NCBI RefSeq assembly: GCF_002914525.1
Contig: NZ_LODW01000056.1
Location: 1-64,000 of the forward strand
Direction of reading: 5' to 3'
DNA length: 64,000 bases
Origin: Rhizobium hidalgonense
GTDB lineage: Bacteria; Pseudomonadota; Alphaproteobacteria; Rhizobiales; Rhizobiaceae
The notes under the pieces are model-generated. The model made no database searches and was not told the origin of the DNA. It worked only from the letters and a program-made list of their open reading frames with translations. Shown one piece after another: positions 42,101 to 52,042 of the stretch (the first letter of the stretch is position 1; each line of letters starts with the position of its first letter). The position numbers and the translations under genes were made by a program.

Positions 42101-43194
42101 TGTTGGCGATACCATTGCCTTTTGTAATAGCGCTTCTGCTCGTCATCCTCCTGATCCGGGTCCTTGCCCAGCGCGAAGCAAATCTACGGCCAGTCGCCGG
42201 TTTCATCAGCGTTTGCATTCTTCTGGTAACCCTAGTTGGGCTCCGCTGGAGCGTTGATCTCCGGATGGTACGATTTTTTCAGCCCGTCGTCGCGGCACTG
42301 CTGCCATCCACCGCCTGGCTTAGCTTTTCCAAGCTTGGGCAGTCGCCGTCGAAAAGGAGGTGGCTTCATTTCTTCCCAGCCGCAGTCATCGTGGTTCTTT
42401 CAGCGACTTGGGAGAGATGGCACCCGCCGATCGATCTGCTTCTTCCGGTTCTGTATTTCGCCTATGGCACATCTCTGATCCATCGTTCGTACGGCGGCAC
42501 CAATGGTTTCGAATGGACGCGGCTGAGCGACGTTGCTAACGCTCGAAGGGCAGCGCTATCAGCAGGCTGGCTGCTCCTGTTTTCGGGTGCCGTCGATCTC
42601 GTGATCGCTGCCGACTTCCTTCTTTATCAGGGTAGCCACGCCGTCTCTATTGTCGGCATCGCCAACGTCATTACGCTACCATTCTTGGCCTACGCGATCG
42701 CAGTTCTCGGTTGGAGTGTGCCGCAAACGCAATCGTCCAACCAGACTTGGGTTGACGGTCAGGACGAACAGCCCTCCAACCACGAAACAGCGTCGGCAGG
42801 GCAAGATGACGCTCGGATCATAACTGCAATCGAAACCATCATGCGGGACAAACATCTATTCCGCGATCCGGACCTGACTCTGAATCGCCTTTCACGCAAA
42901 CTGGGCATTCCGTCGCGCCAAATCTCGGGTGCAGTAAATCGGACCCTCGGCCGAAACATCTCTCAGGTTGTCAACGAATACCGGATCAGGGAAGCACAGC
43001 ACTTGCTATCGGAGACCGATCGCTCGATCACGGCGGTGATGTTCGATTGCGGCTTCTACACAAAATCCAATTTCAACAGGGAGTTTGTCAGAGTAACAGG
43101 TATGACGCCGAGCGACCACCGCCGCTCGGCCGGCCGATCGAATGCTGGCTACTCGGCCGGGATGGCTTTGGTCAAAAATCCGCTGACGAGATAA
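42100..43194 (+). CDS. AraC-family regulator with N-terminal membrane domain
   Basis: This 364-aa protein has about seven hydrophobic segments over residues 1-220 (LAIPLPFVIALLLVILLIRV, ISVCILLVTLVGLRW, WLHFFPAAVIVVLSATW and more). A C-terminal AraC HTH pair follows (LTLNRLSRKLGIPSRQISGA and ITAVMFDCGFYTKSNFNREF then VTGMTPSDHR). The membrane part suggests that it senses a signal at or in the membrane. The start at 42100 is the ATG after the recombinase remnant. Its 3' end overlaps the convergent hydrolase gene by 46 bases. Targets unknown. Confidence 0.88.
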   Translation: MLAIPLPFVIALLLVILLIRVLAQREANLRPVAGFISVCILLVTLVGLRWSVDLRMVRFFQPVVAALLPSTAWLSFSKLGQSPSKRRWLHFFPAAVIVVLSATWERWHPPIDLLLPVLYFAYGTSLIHRSYGGTNGFEWTRLSDVANARRAALSAGWLLLFSGAVDLVIAADFLLYQGSHAVSIVGIANVITLPFLAYAIAVLGWSVPQTQSSNQTWVDGQDEQPSNHETASAGQDDARIITAIETIMRDKHLFRDPDLTLNRLSRKLGIPSRQISGAVNRTLGRNISQVVNEYRIREAQHLLSETDRSITAVMFDCGFYTKSNFNREFVRVTGMTPSDHRRSAGRSNAGYSAGMALVKNPLTR

Positions 43195-44174
43195 GCTACC
43201 TCGCGATGGATTGCTTCACGGCTTCGCGTCCCGCCGTCCTTGCAGGCCACGCCATTGCCCGGCTCTACCTTTTCGATGAGCGCGGCGGCACCCGGCTTAC
43301 AGAGACCCATGAAGCTGAAGTGCATGGCATCTGGAATTTCGACATAGGTCGAGGACATTTCCGGGAGGTGATCCGCAAGATATCCGCTTTCCAGCCTCGG
43401 TGGTAAACCGCCGATGTCGATGCCGGCGGCGATCACCAGAGATGGTACCCGCAGCCTTGCCAAACTCTCCGGAGTAAATCCCCTCCCCAGTCCGAGATCG
43501 AGGGACACAAACGCCTGCACACGCGGGTCCTTCATATCCCTCTCGATTTCAAGCCGGTTCAGTCCAAGCTCGTCCTTGAGAGCGCATGCGCGAGGGCTGG
43601 TTTGGGCTAGGCAGTCCTTTTCAAACCACTTCGTATCAAAACGCGCACCGGCTAACGCCGTGACCGTCCAACCGCCCAACGAGTGCCCGATGGCTGCAAT
43701 CCGACCGGCATCGACGGTGCCGGCAAGAGCAGGATCACCCTCCAACAGGTCGATCACGCGGCTAAGATCGCGCGGACGTTCCCAGAGTTTCGCCGCCTGC
43801 GCAGGATCCATATTGAACGTTGTCGTGCCAGGATGGTCCGGTGCTGCAACGATGTATCCTTGCTCGACGAGATCAAACGCCAACCAGCTAAGGTTTCGCC
43901 ACGAACCACCATAGCCGTGCGACAGGACGACAAGTGGCCGCCCCGTTGACGCAGGTTTCGCATCCCGAATGCCCGGGACCCCAAAGAATGCGCGATTCTC
44001 ACCGATGATCTCTGCCTTGGCGCCGTCTTCGGTTGGGTACCATATGCTGATATGAAGGGGCCGCGCTCCATCTTTATCGATATCGGTCTCGCGGAAGCCA
44101 ATGGCGTCCGCAGAGTGGGCGAGTTCGGTGGTGATCAGCAAGAACCCCAAGGCGTGCAATAGAGATTTGAACAT
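43149..44174 (-). CDS. Secreted alpha/beta hydrolase
   Basis: This 341-aa protein has a signal peptide (SLLHALGFLLITTELAHSAD). The alpha/beta hydrolase fold shows GRPLVVLSHGYGGSWRNLSW (oxyanion HGYGG), a nucleophile elbow AAIGHSLGGWT with Ser, and a later His (AMHFSFMG) with an Asp in between. It resembles the family of dienelactone hydrolases and platelet-activating-factor acetylhydrolases acting on small esters. It is probably periplasmic. Natural substrate unknown. It is convergent with the AraC regulator. Confidence 0.85.
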   Translation of the reverse strand: MFKSLLHALGFLLITTELAHSADAIGFRETDIDKDGARPLHISIWYPTEDGAKAEIIGENRAFFGVPGIRDAKPASTGRPLVVLSHGYGGSWRNLSWLAFDLVEQGYIVAAPDHPGTTTFNMDPAQAAKLWERPRDLSRVIDLLEGDPALAGTVDAGRIAAIGHSLGGWTVTALAGARFDTKWFEKDCLAQTSPRACALKDELGLNRLEIERDMKDPRVQAFVSLDLGLGRGFTPESLARLRVPSLVIAAGIDIGGLPPRLESGYLADHLPEMSSTYVEIPDAMHFSFMGLCKPGAAALIEKVEPGNGVACKDGGTRSREAIHREVAYLVSGFLTKAIPAE

Positions 44175-44665
44175 GGAAGCCTCTCTTTAGAATGAGCACG
44201 GCTTCATGCGCCAAAAAGAGAGCTGAAAAGACCTAGAACGCGATTGAGTACGCCACGACGGCAATTGTGTTTCGGGTTCGTTCGACGTTAGCGCAGGATT
44301 TGAACAGATCTGTTCTACCCTCATCAAAAGATGGAAGTCGGCGATGATGGCTGACGAAATCAGAAATCTTGGCACCTCCGTGCGCCCCCGCCATCGCGCT
44401 CGGCCTGATTAGCATTTCGCCAGGAGTAGCTCGTCGTTGCCGCAGCGTCTGCTGCAGCCCCTCACTTGCGACGGATAGGGAAATCTTGTTGCGATAGCGA
44501 AAGCAACCAGCAAATCGTCTTGGCGGCTCAAAGCTTCACCGGCACGCCTTCAAGGTGCACCCTTCATTGGTTTGCCAAGCCGACTATGCCGACCTAGCAA
44601 CCTGGACCGCGCACTCACTACGATCGGGGGATTGGACACGAACAGGACGTTCGCCGACAGGCTCT
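44175..44665. other. Intergenic region without a supported gene
   Basis: Between the hydrolase start and the LuxR end. Several short frames exist on both strands, but none has a ribosome site or recognisable motif. I see no clear repeat or RNA. Confidence 0.45.
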
Positions 44666-45388
44666 TTAAACCCGAATGATATTGAGACGCAACGCGCTGA
44701 CGACTGCCTGCGTTCTTGTCGTGCATCCGAGCTTCTTGATCGCGCTGCCGATGTGATTGTTGACTGCATGTTCCGACAGATCGAGAAGCTTGGCAATTTC
44801 GCTGCTCTTGCGGCCGCCGGCCGTCAGCCGCAGGCAGTCCAGCTCGCTCGAGGTAAAGGCGATCGGCTTGTGTTTCTCGTTCAATGTCAGCTGCGAGAGC
44901 CGATCATAGATGAGCGTGGCGATATACAAGAGTTTCGCCATTTCAAATACGCTAAAATTCCGCGACCCCGAGATCGACATCGCACCGCGACCACCGGCGG
45001 CATCATGGACGGGGAAATAGGCTCCTTTTTCCAGGCCATATCGGTTGAATAATTCGATGACCGTGGACTTCTTACCTTCTCCGCGATCCGTATTGATCGC
45101 TGCGACATCGTAGTTGAACGGGCTGGTCGATCTCAGCATCCGGCGGATAACCGGACTGTCGACCATCAGGTTATGGGCGTCGTAATAATCGACCATCTCC
45201 GCCGGCCAGTTGGTGATGATTTTTGTCGCGCCTATTTCGACGACGTCGACATTGGGCAATGTCATGATCAGGAAAGCGCTCATTCCCAGATACTGGGTGA
45301 GGCCCTTCATATATTTGAAGACTTCGTAATGCGTGTTGAAGCCTGCGGCGACTTCCTCAATTCCATTGAACTCGGCCTCGAACGTCAT
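44666..45388 (-). CDS. LuxR-type solo regulator
   Basis: This 240-aa protein has an N-terminal autoinducer-binding domain (IITNWPAEMVDYYDAHNLMV, with Trp 61, Tyr 68/69, Asp 77 and Pro 79 in the usual positions). The C-terminal LuxR HTH reads FTSSELDCLRLTAGGRKSSE then IAKLLDLSEHAVNNHIGSAI. No luxI-type gene is in the window, so it is a solo that would sense acyl-homoserine lactones or other ligands made elsewhere. The ATG at 45388 has GGAG six bases upstream. Confidence 0.88.
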   Translation of the reverse strand: MTFEAEFNGIEEVAAGFNTHYEVFKYMKGLTQYLGMSAFLIMTLPNVDVVEIGATKIITNWPAEMVDYYDAHNLMVDSPVIRRMLRSTSPFNYDVAAINTDRGEGKKSTVIELFNRYGLEKGAYFPVHDAAGGRGAMSISGSRNFSVFEMAKLLYIATLIYDRLSQLTLNEKHKPIAFTSSELDCLRLTAGGRKSSEIAKLLDLSEHAVNNHIGSAIKKLGCTTRTQAVVSALRLNIIRV

Positions 45389-45833
45389 GTCTTTCTCCGA
45401 TCGCCAATCGTATTGGGCACTTGGCGGACGATGTCCACTTATCGCTCGTATCGGAAGTTGATTCTGCACGCTCGAAGGACGGCGAAATATGCACCTACAG
45501 TGGAAAAACAGAAAGACCTTTTGAATGCGGAAAACAGGTAGGCGGCGGTTGCTTAATAAAAAGTAAAACGATCTTCGAACTTTAGGGACGAGCCGATGAG
45601 AAAAAAAGCCGCTTCACGTTCGAAATCCCATCAGGAAGATCCTGCTGCCGAGGCGAAGCCTTAATCCAAACGACTGATTCTGCCTGCTTATTTTTCTCAA
45701 CGGCACAGAACTTCGGACACCCTAGCTCGGTTAAAGGAAGCTTAAAGAATTTAGCGGATTCTATTTTCGGTGCATGTCCAGCGAAGCCCGTCATGGGTCG
45801 CTGTAACGCGTGGATCTGGGGTAGGGGAAAAGC
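45389..45833. other. Intergenic region between LuxR and the chemoreceptor
   Basis: No supported gene of normal size. A 22-codon frame at about 45596-45664 (MRKKAASRSKSHQEDPAAEA...) is preceded by a GGGACGAG-like sequence but cannot be confirmed. The AT-rich part around 45740-45765 probably holds the promoter of the chemoreceptor gene. Confidence 0.4.
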
Positions 45834-47624
45834 ATGAAAAAAATAGCATTGGGCTTCGGATCTGACGCCAAGGCCGTACTGGCCGCGATGAGCAGGTCGC
45901 AGGCCATCATCGAATTCGACCTTGCCGGCAAAATCTTGACGGCCAATGCCAATTTCTGTGCCGCGCTCGGCTACCAGCTGCCCGAGATTGTCGGCCAGCA
46001 CCACCGGATGTTCGTCGAGCCGGCAGAAGCCGCTTCAGCCGATTATCGCGAATTCTGGGCGAGGCTCGGCCGTGGCGAATTCGATCAGCGCCAGTACAAG
46101 CGCATCGGCAAGGGCGGCAAGGAAATCTGGATCGAAGCCTCCTATAATCCGGTCTTCAGTGGCGGCAAGCCGTACAAAGTCGTCAAATTCGCGACCGACA
46201 TCACCAGGCAGAAGCTGCAAAACGCGGAGGACGCCGGCAAGATAAGTGCGCTGTCCCGTGCCCAGGCGGTCATCGAATTCACACCAAAGGGCGAGATTCT
46301 GACGGCCAACCAGAATTTCCTGTCGACGCTCGGCTATCAGCTGGCGGAGATCCAGGGTCGCCACCATTCGATGTTTTGCGACAGCGCTTACGCCAACAGT
46401 GACGATTACCGGCAGTTCTGGGCGCGGCTGTCAGCCGGCGAGTTCGTGGCCGACGAGTTCCTGCGCATCGGCAAGGGCGGCAAAAAGGTCTATATCCAGG
46501 CTTCCTACAATCCGATCTTCGACATGAATGGCAAGGTGTTCAAGGTCGTCAAGTTCGCGACAGACGTCACCGCGCGCGTCAGCAATGTCGACCAGCTGGC
46601 GGCATCCCTGACGGCGCTCTCTGGCGGGGATTTGACCCAGGAGGTTGCAACACCCTTCATTCCGACACTGGAAAAACTCCGCACCGACTTCAACGCCGCT
46701 GTCAGCAAGCTGCGCACGGCGATGCAGGTGGTGGCCCAAAATGCAACGGGCATCGCTGCCGGAGCCCAGCAGGTTCGTTCCGCTTCGGACGATCTGTCGA
46801 AGCGCACGGAGCAGCAGGCGGCCTCCGTCGAGCAGACCGCGGCCGCGCTTGAAGAAATCACCACGACTGTCTCTGATTCCAGCAACCGCGCCCAGGAGGC
46901 CGGGCAGCTGGTGCGAAGAACCCGTGAGAATGCCGAGCGCTCCGGGGCGGTGGTCCGCAGCGCCGTCGATGCGATGGGGAAGATCGAGACATCGTCTGCG
47001 GAAATCAGCAATATTATCGGCGTGATCGACGAAATCGCCTTTCAGACCAATCTGTTGGCCCTCAACGCCGGTGTCGAGGCGGCGCGTGCGGGCGATGCCG
47101 GCAAAGGTTTTGCGGTCGTAGCGCAAGAAGTCCGCGAGCTTGCCCAGAGATCGGCAAAGGCGGCAAAGGAGATCAAGGAGCTCATCAGCGCCTCCAACGA
47201 GCATGTGAAGAGCGGGGTGACCCTGGTTGGCGAAACTGGCAAGGCCCTGGAAGAAATCGTCGGCCAGGTTCAGCAGGTCAACGGCAATGTTCTGGCGATC
47301 GTCGAAAGTTCGAGGGAGCAGGCGACGGGATTGAAGGAAATCAACACCGCCGTAAACACCATGGACCAGGGTACGCAGCAGAATGCGGCCATGGTCGAGG
47401 AATCGACGGCGGCTTCCCATAGTCTCGCCAAGGAGGCTGACGCGCTGTTCCAGCTGCTGGGACAGTTCAACATCGGCGGCGTGGCCTCACGCCAGCAACG
47501 TCCCGTCGTGGCGACCGCCGCTTCCAGGCCCGTCACATCGGCGCCGCGGGCAATGGTCGCCAAGGTCGGCGCCGCCTTCCATGGCAATGCGGCAGTTGCC
47601 GGTGGCGACTGGGAGGAGTTCTGA
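45834..47624 (+). CDS. Soluble methyl-accepting chemotaxis protein with two PAS domains
   Basis: This 596-aa protein has two tandem PAS domains at about 20-125 and 142-247, each with the same FDQRQYKRIGKGGKEIWIEA- or ADEFLRIGKGGKKVYIQASY-type motif (in the second copy). There are no membrane helices, a short HAMP-like helix, then the signalling domain whose tip contains IGVIDEIAFQTNLLALNAGV and EAARAGDAGKGFAVVAQEVR. The receptor is cytoplasmic, probably binding a cofactor or metabolite in its PAS domains. No other che genes are near. The C-terminus ends GGDWEEF, a type of CheR-binding tail. Confidence 0.92.
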   Translation: MKKIALGFGSDAKAVLAAMSRSQAIIEFDLAGKILTANANFCAALGYQLPEIVGQHHRMFVEPAEAASADYREFWARLGRGEFDQRQYKRIGKGGKEIWIEASYNPVFSGGKPYKVVKFATDITRQKLQNAEDAGKISALSRAQAVIEFTPKGEILTANQNFLSTLGYQLAEIQGRHHSMFCDSAYANSDDYRQFWARLSAGEFVADEFLRIGKGGKKVYIQASYNPIFDMNGKVFKVVKFATDVTARVSNVDQLAASLTALSGGDLTQEVATPFIPTLEKLRTDFNAAVSKLRTAMQVVAQNATGIAAGAQQVRSASDDLSKRTEQQAASVEQTAAALEEITTTVSDSSNRAQEAGQLVRRTRENAERSGAVVRSAVDAMGKIETSSAEISNIIGVIDEIAFQTNLLALNAGVEAARAGDAGKGFAVVAQEVRELAQRSAKAAKEIKELISASNEHVKSGVTLVGETGKALEEIVGQVQQVNGNVLAIVESSREQATGLKEINTAVNTMDQGTQQNAAMVEESTAASHSLAKEADALFQLLGQFNIGGVASRQQRPVVATAASRPVTSAPRAMVAKVGAAFHGNAAVAGGDWEEF

Positions 47625-47894
47625 GGCGCAGCCGGCTGTTTGACGGCCTTTCCGATCGCTTCAGCTGTCATCGGAGCTGAAGGAAAAGTGGTCGCCATGG
47701 AAGAGACGATCAATGTGATCCATGGCTTATTACGTCGTAGATTTCGCCGGCGCCTCGTCGCAGCCCGTGACACCCTCATGACAAGCTTGGTTCGAGCGAG
47801 GGAAACGCTTGGCTTGAGACCAACTGGAAAATTATTAAGAGCTTCAAGAACAGGCGTGCTACACAATTGAGATAGGGCTCTAGGGAAGACAGTG

Positions 47895-49034
47895 ATGCGG
47901 TATCTTCGGTCAGGGCCGCGTCGGCTTCACACCCAGGAGATGGGCGTTCCGCGCGCCAAAACGGTAGGTCTGAGGTCGGGTGAAATCGCCGATCGGAATA
48001 TTCGCGTCATTCTGGAGGCAATCCGCCGGCACGGGCCGCTGACGCGCACCGAGCTTGGGCGGCATAGCGGGCTGACCGGGCCTGGCATCACCAATATCCT
48101 GCGGCGGCTCGCCGACGAGAAGCTCGTGACGTCGAACCGGCGCACGGGGCTCGGGGGCGGCGCGACCGCCACCGAATTCGCGCTTCGGCCGGAGGGCGCC
48201 TTTTCAGTCGGCGTCAAGCTTCGCCAGAGGCGTGGCGAGATGGTGCTCATCGATCTCAGCGGCCAGGTGCATGACCGGGTCTATTTCGCCCTCGATCCAG
48301 CAGACAAGGTCAAGCTGGTGCATGCGGCCGTTCGGGATATGGTCGATCGCCATGGCGCATTGCCGATCATCGGGCTCGGCATCGCCGCCAACGACTGGAC
48401 GGAGGATGAGAGCGACGCGATCGCCGCGATGTCCTCGATCGCCCGTCCCTATGTCGAGAACGAGTGCACGGCAGGCCTTCTCGCCGAGCGCACGATCGGC
48501 AGCGCTACGCGGGATCGAGGGCTTGCGATGATCATCATCGATGACGACGTCCAGGCCGGTTTTCTCATTCGCGGCATTCCGTATTCCGGCGTGCATGGCC
48601 GGGCGGGCAGCATCGGCGAAATGCTGACCGGCCCCGACAATGTGCAGCTCAACACTGTGGTCGGTTTCGGTTCCCTGCGCTCGCGTATCGGTGACGAGGG
48701 CTTTGCGCGCCTGCTGAAAGGCGAGGAAGTCCCCTCCCCGTCGCTGTCGCAGTGGATACGCGAGGCCGCCGGCCATCTGCTCGACCCGATCATCGCCATG
48801 GCCGGTTTCCTTGCCCCGAGCGTCGTCATGATCGGCGGCGATCTGCCGCAAGGCGTGATCGAAGCGCTGATCCATCAACTCTCCATCGAGCGGCGCGACA
48901 CCGCAACGAGACCGTTGCTGACACCCTGGATTTCGCCGATGAAACCGGCGAGCTTCAGCGGCGGCGGCGTGGCGCTCGGTGCTGCCCTCCTGCCCTTCCT
49001 CAACACGCTTCTGCTGCCGCCGGCTTCGGCCTGA
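47895..49034 (+). CDS. ROK-family transcriptional regulator
   Basis: This 379-aa protein starts at 47895 with GGAAG six bases before. The N-terminal winged helix is RTELGRHSGLTGPGITNILR then RLADEKLVTS. The ROK domain shows DLSGQVHDRVYFALD and HGRAGSIGEMLTGPDN. The normal ROK kinase zinc motif (CxCGxxGC) is not seen, in keeping with a regulator (NagC/XylR/Mlc type). It lies upstream of a sugar ABC operon and convergent with the dehydrogenase gene. Probably it controls sugar uptake here. Confidence 0.85.
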   Translation: MRYLRSGPRRLHTQEMGVPRAKTVGLRSGEIADRNIRVILEAIRRHGPLTRTELGRHSGLTGPGITNILRRLADEKLVTSNRRTGLGGGATATEFALRPEGAFSVGVKLRQRRGEMVLIDLSGQVHDRVYFALDPADKVKLVHAAVRDMVDRHGALPIIGLGIAANDWTEDESDAIAAMSSIARPYVENECTAGLLAERTIGSATRDRGLAMIIIDDDVQAGFLIRGIPYSGVHGRAGSIGEMLTGPDNVQLNTVVGFGSLRSRIGDEGFARLLKGEEVPSPSLSQWIREAAGHLLDPIIAMAGFLAPSVVMIGGDLPQGVIEALIHQLSIERRDTATRPLLTPWISPMKPASFSGGGVALGAALLPFLNTLLLPPASA

Positions 49035-49063
49035 GGCCAAAAGCGCTACGCACTTTGACCGGA

Positions 49064-50110
49064 TCAGGTCAGCGTTTCGTCGGCGTGGCTAAGATCGGAA
49101 GCCAGTGCCTTGTCGAGCACCTTCTGGATATTGGCCGCGCGCCGGAAGGACGGTTCCTGCGTCCTGCCGGCCCGCACGGCCTGGACGAAACGCTGGTAGT
49201 TGGTCTCGACGGGATCGAAGGGCACGTCGCGCCAGGTCGCCGTGTGCACGTCTTCACCGAGACAGGCGCGCAGCGTCGACTGGCCGGTATCGTAGATCAT
49301 CTCTATCGAGCCGGTTTCGCCATAGACGCGGAGGCGCAACTGGTCCAGCTGACCGGCGGCGGTGCGCGTCGCCTGGATCGTGCCGATCGCCCCATTGGTG
49401 AAATCGACATTCATAGTGAAGCTGTCATTGGCATCGAGATCATATTCGCCGATCTTATGGCCGGGCGCCTTGTCGAAGGTCTTCAGCCGCGCAAAGACAT
49501 GGGCGACGTCGAGGCCTGAACCATAGGAGGCGAAATCGACGATGTGGATGCCGATATCGCCGAGTGCGCCGTTTGAGCCGTGCTTTTTGCTCAGCCGCCA
49601 CAGCCATTTGCTTTCGCTCTTCCAGTCGCCCCAGTGGCGGCCGACCAGCCAGCTTTGCAGATGCGACGCCTCGACATGGCGCACCGCGCCGATCTCGCCG
49701 GCGAGCACCATCTGCCGGCCTTTCTGCAGGGCGGGCGAATTGCGATAGGTGAAATTGACCATGCCGACCTTGCCCGAGCGCTCGATCGCCTCGGTCATCT
49801 CCATCGCTTTGACCGCATCGGTGGCGAGCGGTTTTTCGCAGAAGACATGTTTGCCGGCAGCGATCGCCTGAAGCGTCGTCGGGTGGTGGATGCTGTCGGG
49901 CGTGACGTTCGCAACCGCATCGAATTCGCCCCAGGCAAGCGCCTCCTCCAGTGAGGTGAAATGATGGGCGATGCCGTGTTCGGTGCAGAAGGCGGCCAGC
50001 CGCTCCGGGACGACATCGACGCCGCCAACGACGCTGACGCCTTCGATTGCCTTGAAGCGCGCGGCGTGCTGGTTGGCCATGCCGCCGGTGCCGAGAATGA
50101 GTAAACGCAT
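49064..50110 (-). CDS. Gfo/Idh/MocA-family oxidoreductase
   Basis: This 348-aa NAD(P)-dependent dehydrogenase has an N-terminal Rossmann motif MRLLILGTGGMANQHAARFK, then VFCEKPLATDAVKAMEMTEA with the EKP signature, and a C-terminal GFO domain. The start at 50110 has GGAGGAG three to eight bases upstream. It acts on a sugar or inositol-like substrate, probably one imported by the adjacent ABC system, from whose solute-binding gene it is divergent. Confidence 0.9.
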   Translation of the reverse strand: MRLLILGTGGMANQHAARFKAIEGVSVVGGVDVVPERLAAFCTEHGIAHHFTSLEEALAWGEFDAVANVTPDSIHHPTTLQAIAAGKHVFCEKPLATDAVKAMEMTEAIERSGKVGMVNFTYRNSPALQKGRQMVLAGEIGAVRHVEASHLQSWLVGRHWGDWKSESKWLWRLSKKHGSNGALGDIGIHIVDFASYGSGLDVAHVFARLKTFDKAPGHKIGEYDLDANDSFTMNVDFTNGAIGTIQATRTAAGQLDQLRLRVYGETGSIEMIYDTGQSTLRACLGEDVHTATWRDVPFDPVETNYQRFVQAVRAGRTQEPSFRRAANIQKVLDKALASDLSHADETLT

Positions 50111-50447
50111 CTTCTCCTCCATGGACAGTTTCCGGCCGCGTGCAGCCGGGCAAAACCAAAGCTTGCCATCGCGGCCGTCCGCGATCGCTCTTGCTTCCTT
50201 CAGGAAAATTGCGGGGTCGATGCGCCGCGCGCCCTGCCGGACGTCGCATCACTTTAATTTGGTGCGCATCCCTTCCGAAAACCCGGACGCGCGCTAGCTG
50301 CTGTTGAATGTCGCCAGCATCTCAACCTCCCAAGCTGCTGCTTGACATCAAATCAAAGTAACTTAATCTAATTAGTGCAGCACGGAAACGAGGAGAGGTC
50401 AACCGACCGCCTGGCTGTATTCGTTCAAAATGGGGAGGAGACCCATC
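50111..50447 (+). promoter_or_regulatory. Divergent promoter region of sugar operon
   Basis: TTGACA at 50342-50347 and TAATCT at 50364-50369 are 16 bases apart, giving a good promoter for the ABC operon. AATCTAATTAG just after may be part of a regulator site. GGGGAGGAG lies shortly before the ATG at 50448. The rest of the gap shows no gene. Confidence 0.6.
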
Positions 50448-51746
50448 ATGAAGAGCGTGACCGTCAGCGCATTGGCGCTGAGCACTATGTTTTTTTCCAC
50501 ATCCGCCATTTTTGCCCAGGAACTTGCCACCAAAGACCGGATCGGCACTGCCGATGCGCCGAAGTCGCTGATCGTCCGCCTGACGAACGACAGCCCGAAC
50601 AATTCCGATCCAGCCATCGCCGAGGGCTACCAGAAACTTTTCGTCGATTTCATCAAGAAGCATCCGGACTGGAAATTGCAGATGCAATTCATGTCCTCCG
50701 ACATCGGCACCGAACAGGCCAAGATGCTGGAGCAGGCCAAGGCCGGCAACGCGCCGGATTGTGCCGCCGTCGACTCGTTTGTGCTGTCGCAGTTCATGGT
50801 CAACAAAGTGCTGGCCGACTTCACGCCCTATTTCTCGAAGGAAGAAGTGGACGATCTCTTCCCCTTCATTCGCAGCGGCATCACCGACAAGGACCAGACG
50901 GTGCGCGCCTGGTGGTGGGATACCGACCTTCGCGTGCTCTACCGCAACAAGTCCGTTGTCGCAGATGCGCCGCAGACATGGGACGATCTGAAGGCGGCTG
51001 CCCTTGCCTCGACCAAGGAGGGAATGGAAGGTGTGCTCTTCAATGGCGGTCGCTGGGAAGGCACGACCTTCGATTGGCTCGCCAATTACTGGGCGCTCGG
51101 CGGCAAGCTCGTCGATGACAGCGGCAAGCCGGTCTTCGGCGAAGGCGAGAACAAGGAAAAATTCCTGAAGGCGCTGAATTATTTCAAGGATCTCGTCGAT
51201 TCCGGCGCGGCGCCCAAGCGCGTCAGCACGATCGCCAATTACGACGATATGAACGCCGCGGCAGCCGCGGCGACAACGGCCCTCTTCATCGGCGGCAACT
51301 GGCAATATGCACAGCTGAAGTCGACGCTCGATGAAGACGAATTCAAGAACTGGACCTTCTCGCCGATCCCCGGACCGACGGCCGATCAGCGCTCGACAGG
51401 CACCGGCGGCTGGACGATCGCCTCCTTCAGCAAGGACAAGGAGAAAGTCGAGATGTGCGCCAACCTCGCACGCGACGTCTATATGGGGCCGGCCAATGCG
51501 CTGCAGCAGCAGCTGCCGACCCGCAAGTCGCTGTTCGACAAGTATGAGGTGTTCTCGACGGAGGCCAACAAGACTTTCGCAAAGGCTCTGGTCGACGGGC
51601 AGGCCCGCCCGGGCGTGCCGATCTATCCTGAAATATCAAACCAGATCCAGATCATGATGGGCGACGTGCTGTCGGGAACAAAGAAGCCGGAAGAGGCGCT
51701 GGATGCCGCCTTCAATGCGGCGATGGAGGCTTACAAGCGTCTTTGA
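50448..51746 (+). CDS. Sugar ABC transporter solute-binding protein
   Basis: This 432-aa periplasmic protein has a signal peptide (KSVTVSALALSTMFFSTSAI ending FAQ). The carbohydrate-binding family 1 layout shows FVLSQFMVNKVLADFTPYFS, RVLYRNKSVVADAPQTWDDL and ALFIGGNWQYAQLKS. The ATG at 50448 has GGGGAGGAG upstream. It delivers the sugar to the two permeases that follow. The class suggests a di- or oligosaccharide, sugar alcohol or sugar acid; the exact ligand is unknown. Confidence 0.92.
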   Translation: MKSVTVSALALSTMFFSTSAIFAQELATKDRIGTADAPKSLIVRLTNDSPNNSDPAIAEGYQKLFVDFIKKHPDWKLQMQFMSSDIGTEQAKMLEQAKAGNAPDCAAVDSFVLSQFMVNKVLADFTPYFSKEEVDDLFPFIRSGITDKDQTVRAWWWDTDLRVLYRNKSVVADAPQTWDDLKAAALASTKEGMEGVLFNGGRWEGTTFDWLANYWALGGKLVDDSGKPVFGEGENKEKFLKALNYFKDLVDSGAAPKRVSTIANYDDMNAAAAAATTALFIGGNWQYAQLKSTLDEDEFKNWTFSPIPGPTADQRSTGTGGWTIASFSKDKEKVEMCANLARDVYMGPANALQQQLPTRKSLFDKYEVFSTEANKTFAKALVDGQARPGVPIYPEISNQIQIMMGDVLSGTKKPEEALDAAFNAAMEAYKRL

Positions 51747-51765
51747 TGCCACGGGTGCTTGGTTA

Positions 51766-51937
51766 GCCCCTCATCCGGCTGCCGCCACCCCGGGGTCGAG
51801 CCACGGGTCTCGATCCCTCCTTCGGACCCCGCTCCCGAGGAAAAGGGACAAGATGCAACCTCTCCGTCCCTCGCCAACGCCTCGTGGGGCATGTCCCCTC
51901 TCCCTGTTCCTACGGGGAGGGGGCTAGGGCGAGGGGC
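51766..51937. repeat. Intergenic mosaic repeat with inverted ends
   Basis: GCCCCTC at 51766-51772 and GAGGGGC at 51931-51937 are inverted ends around GC-rich sequence with CTCCC...GGGGAGGGG pairing near 51900-51925. Sequences of this type recur between genes in rhizobial genomes as palindromic mosaic elements. It separates the solute-binding gene from the permeases and could limit read-through or protect the upstream mRNA. Confidence 0.6.
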
Positions 51938-52042
51938 AGCTATCGGCCGCTCTGAAACCCGGCGTCCGTGACGCTTCCAACCACGACAGCGCCTGCCCGT
52001 TAAAGGCGTCGTCAACAGTGCCAACCCGGACAGGAAAGCCCA

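Noticed and set aside
45596..45664. A 22-codon frame upstream of the chemoreceptor
   Set aside because: It has a plausible start context but no homologue that I can recognise, and it is too short to support as a gene.
47640..47870. A 76-codon frame after the chemoreceptor gene
   Set aside because: No ribosome site, motif or context supports it.
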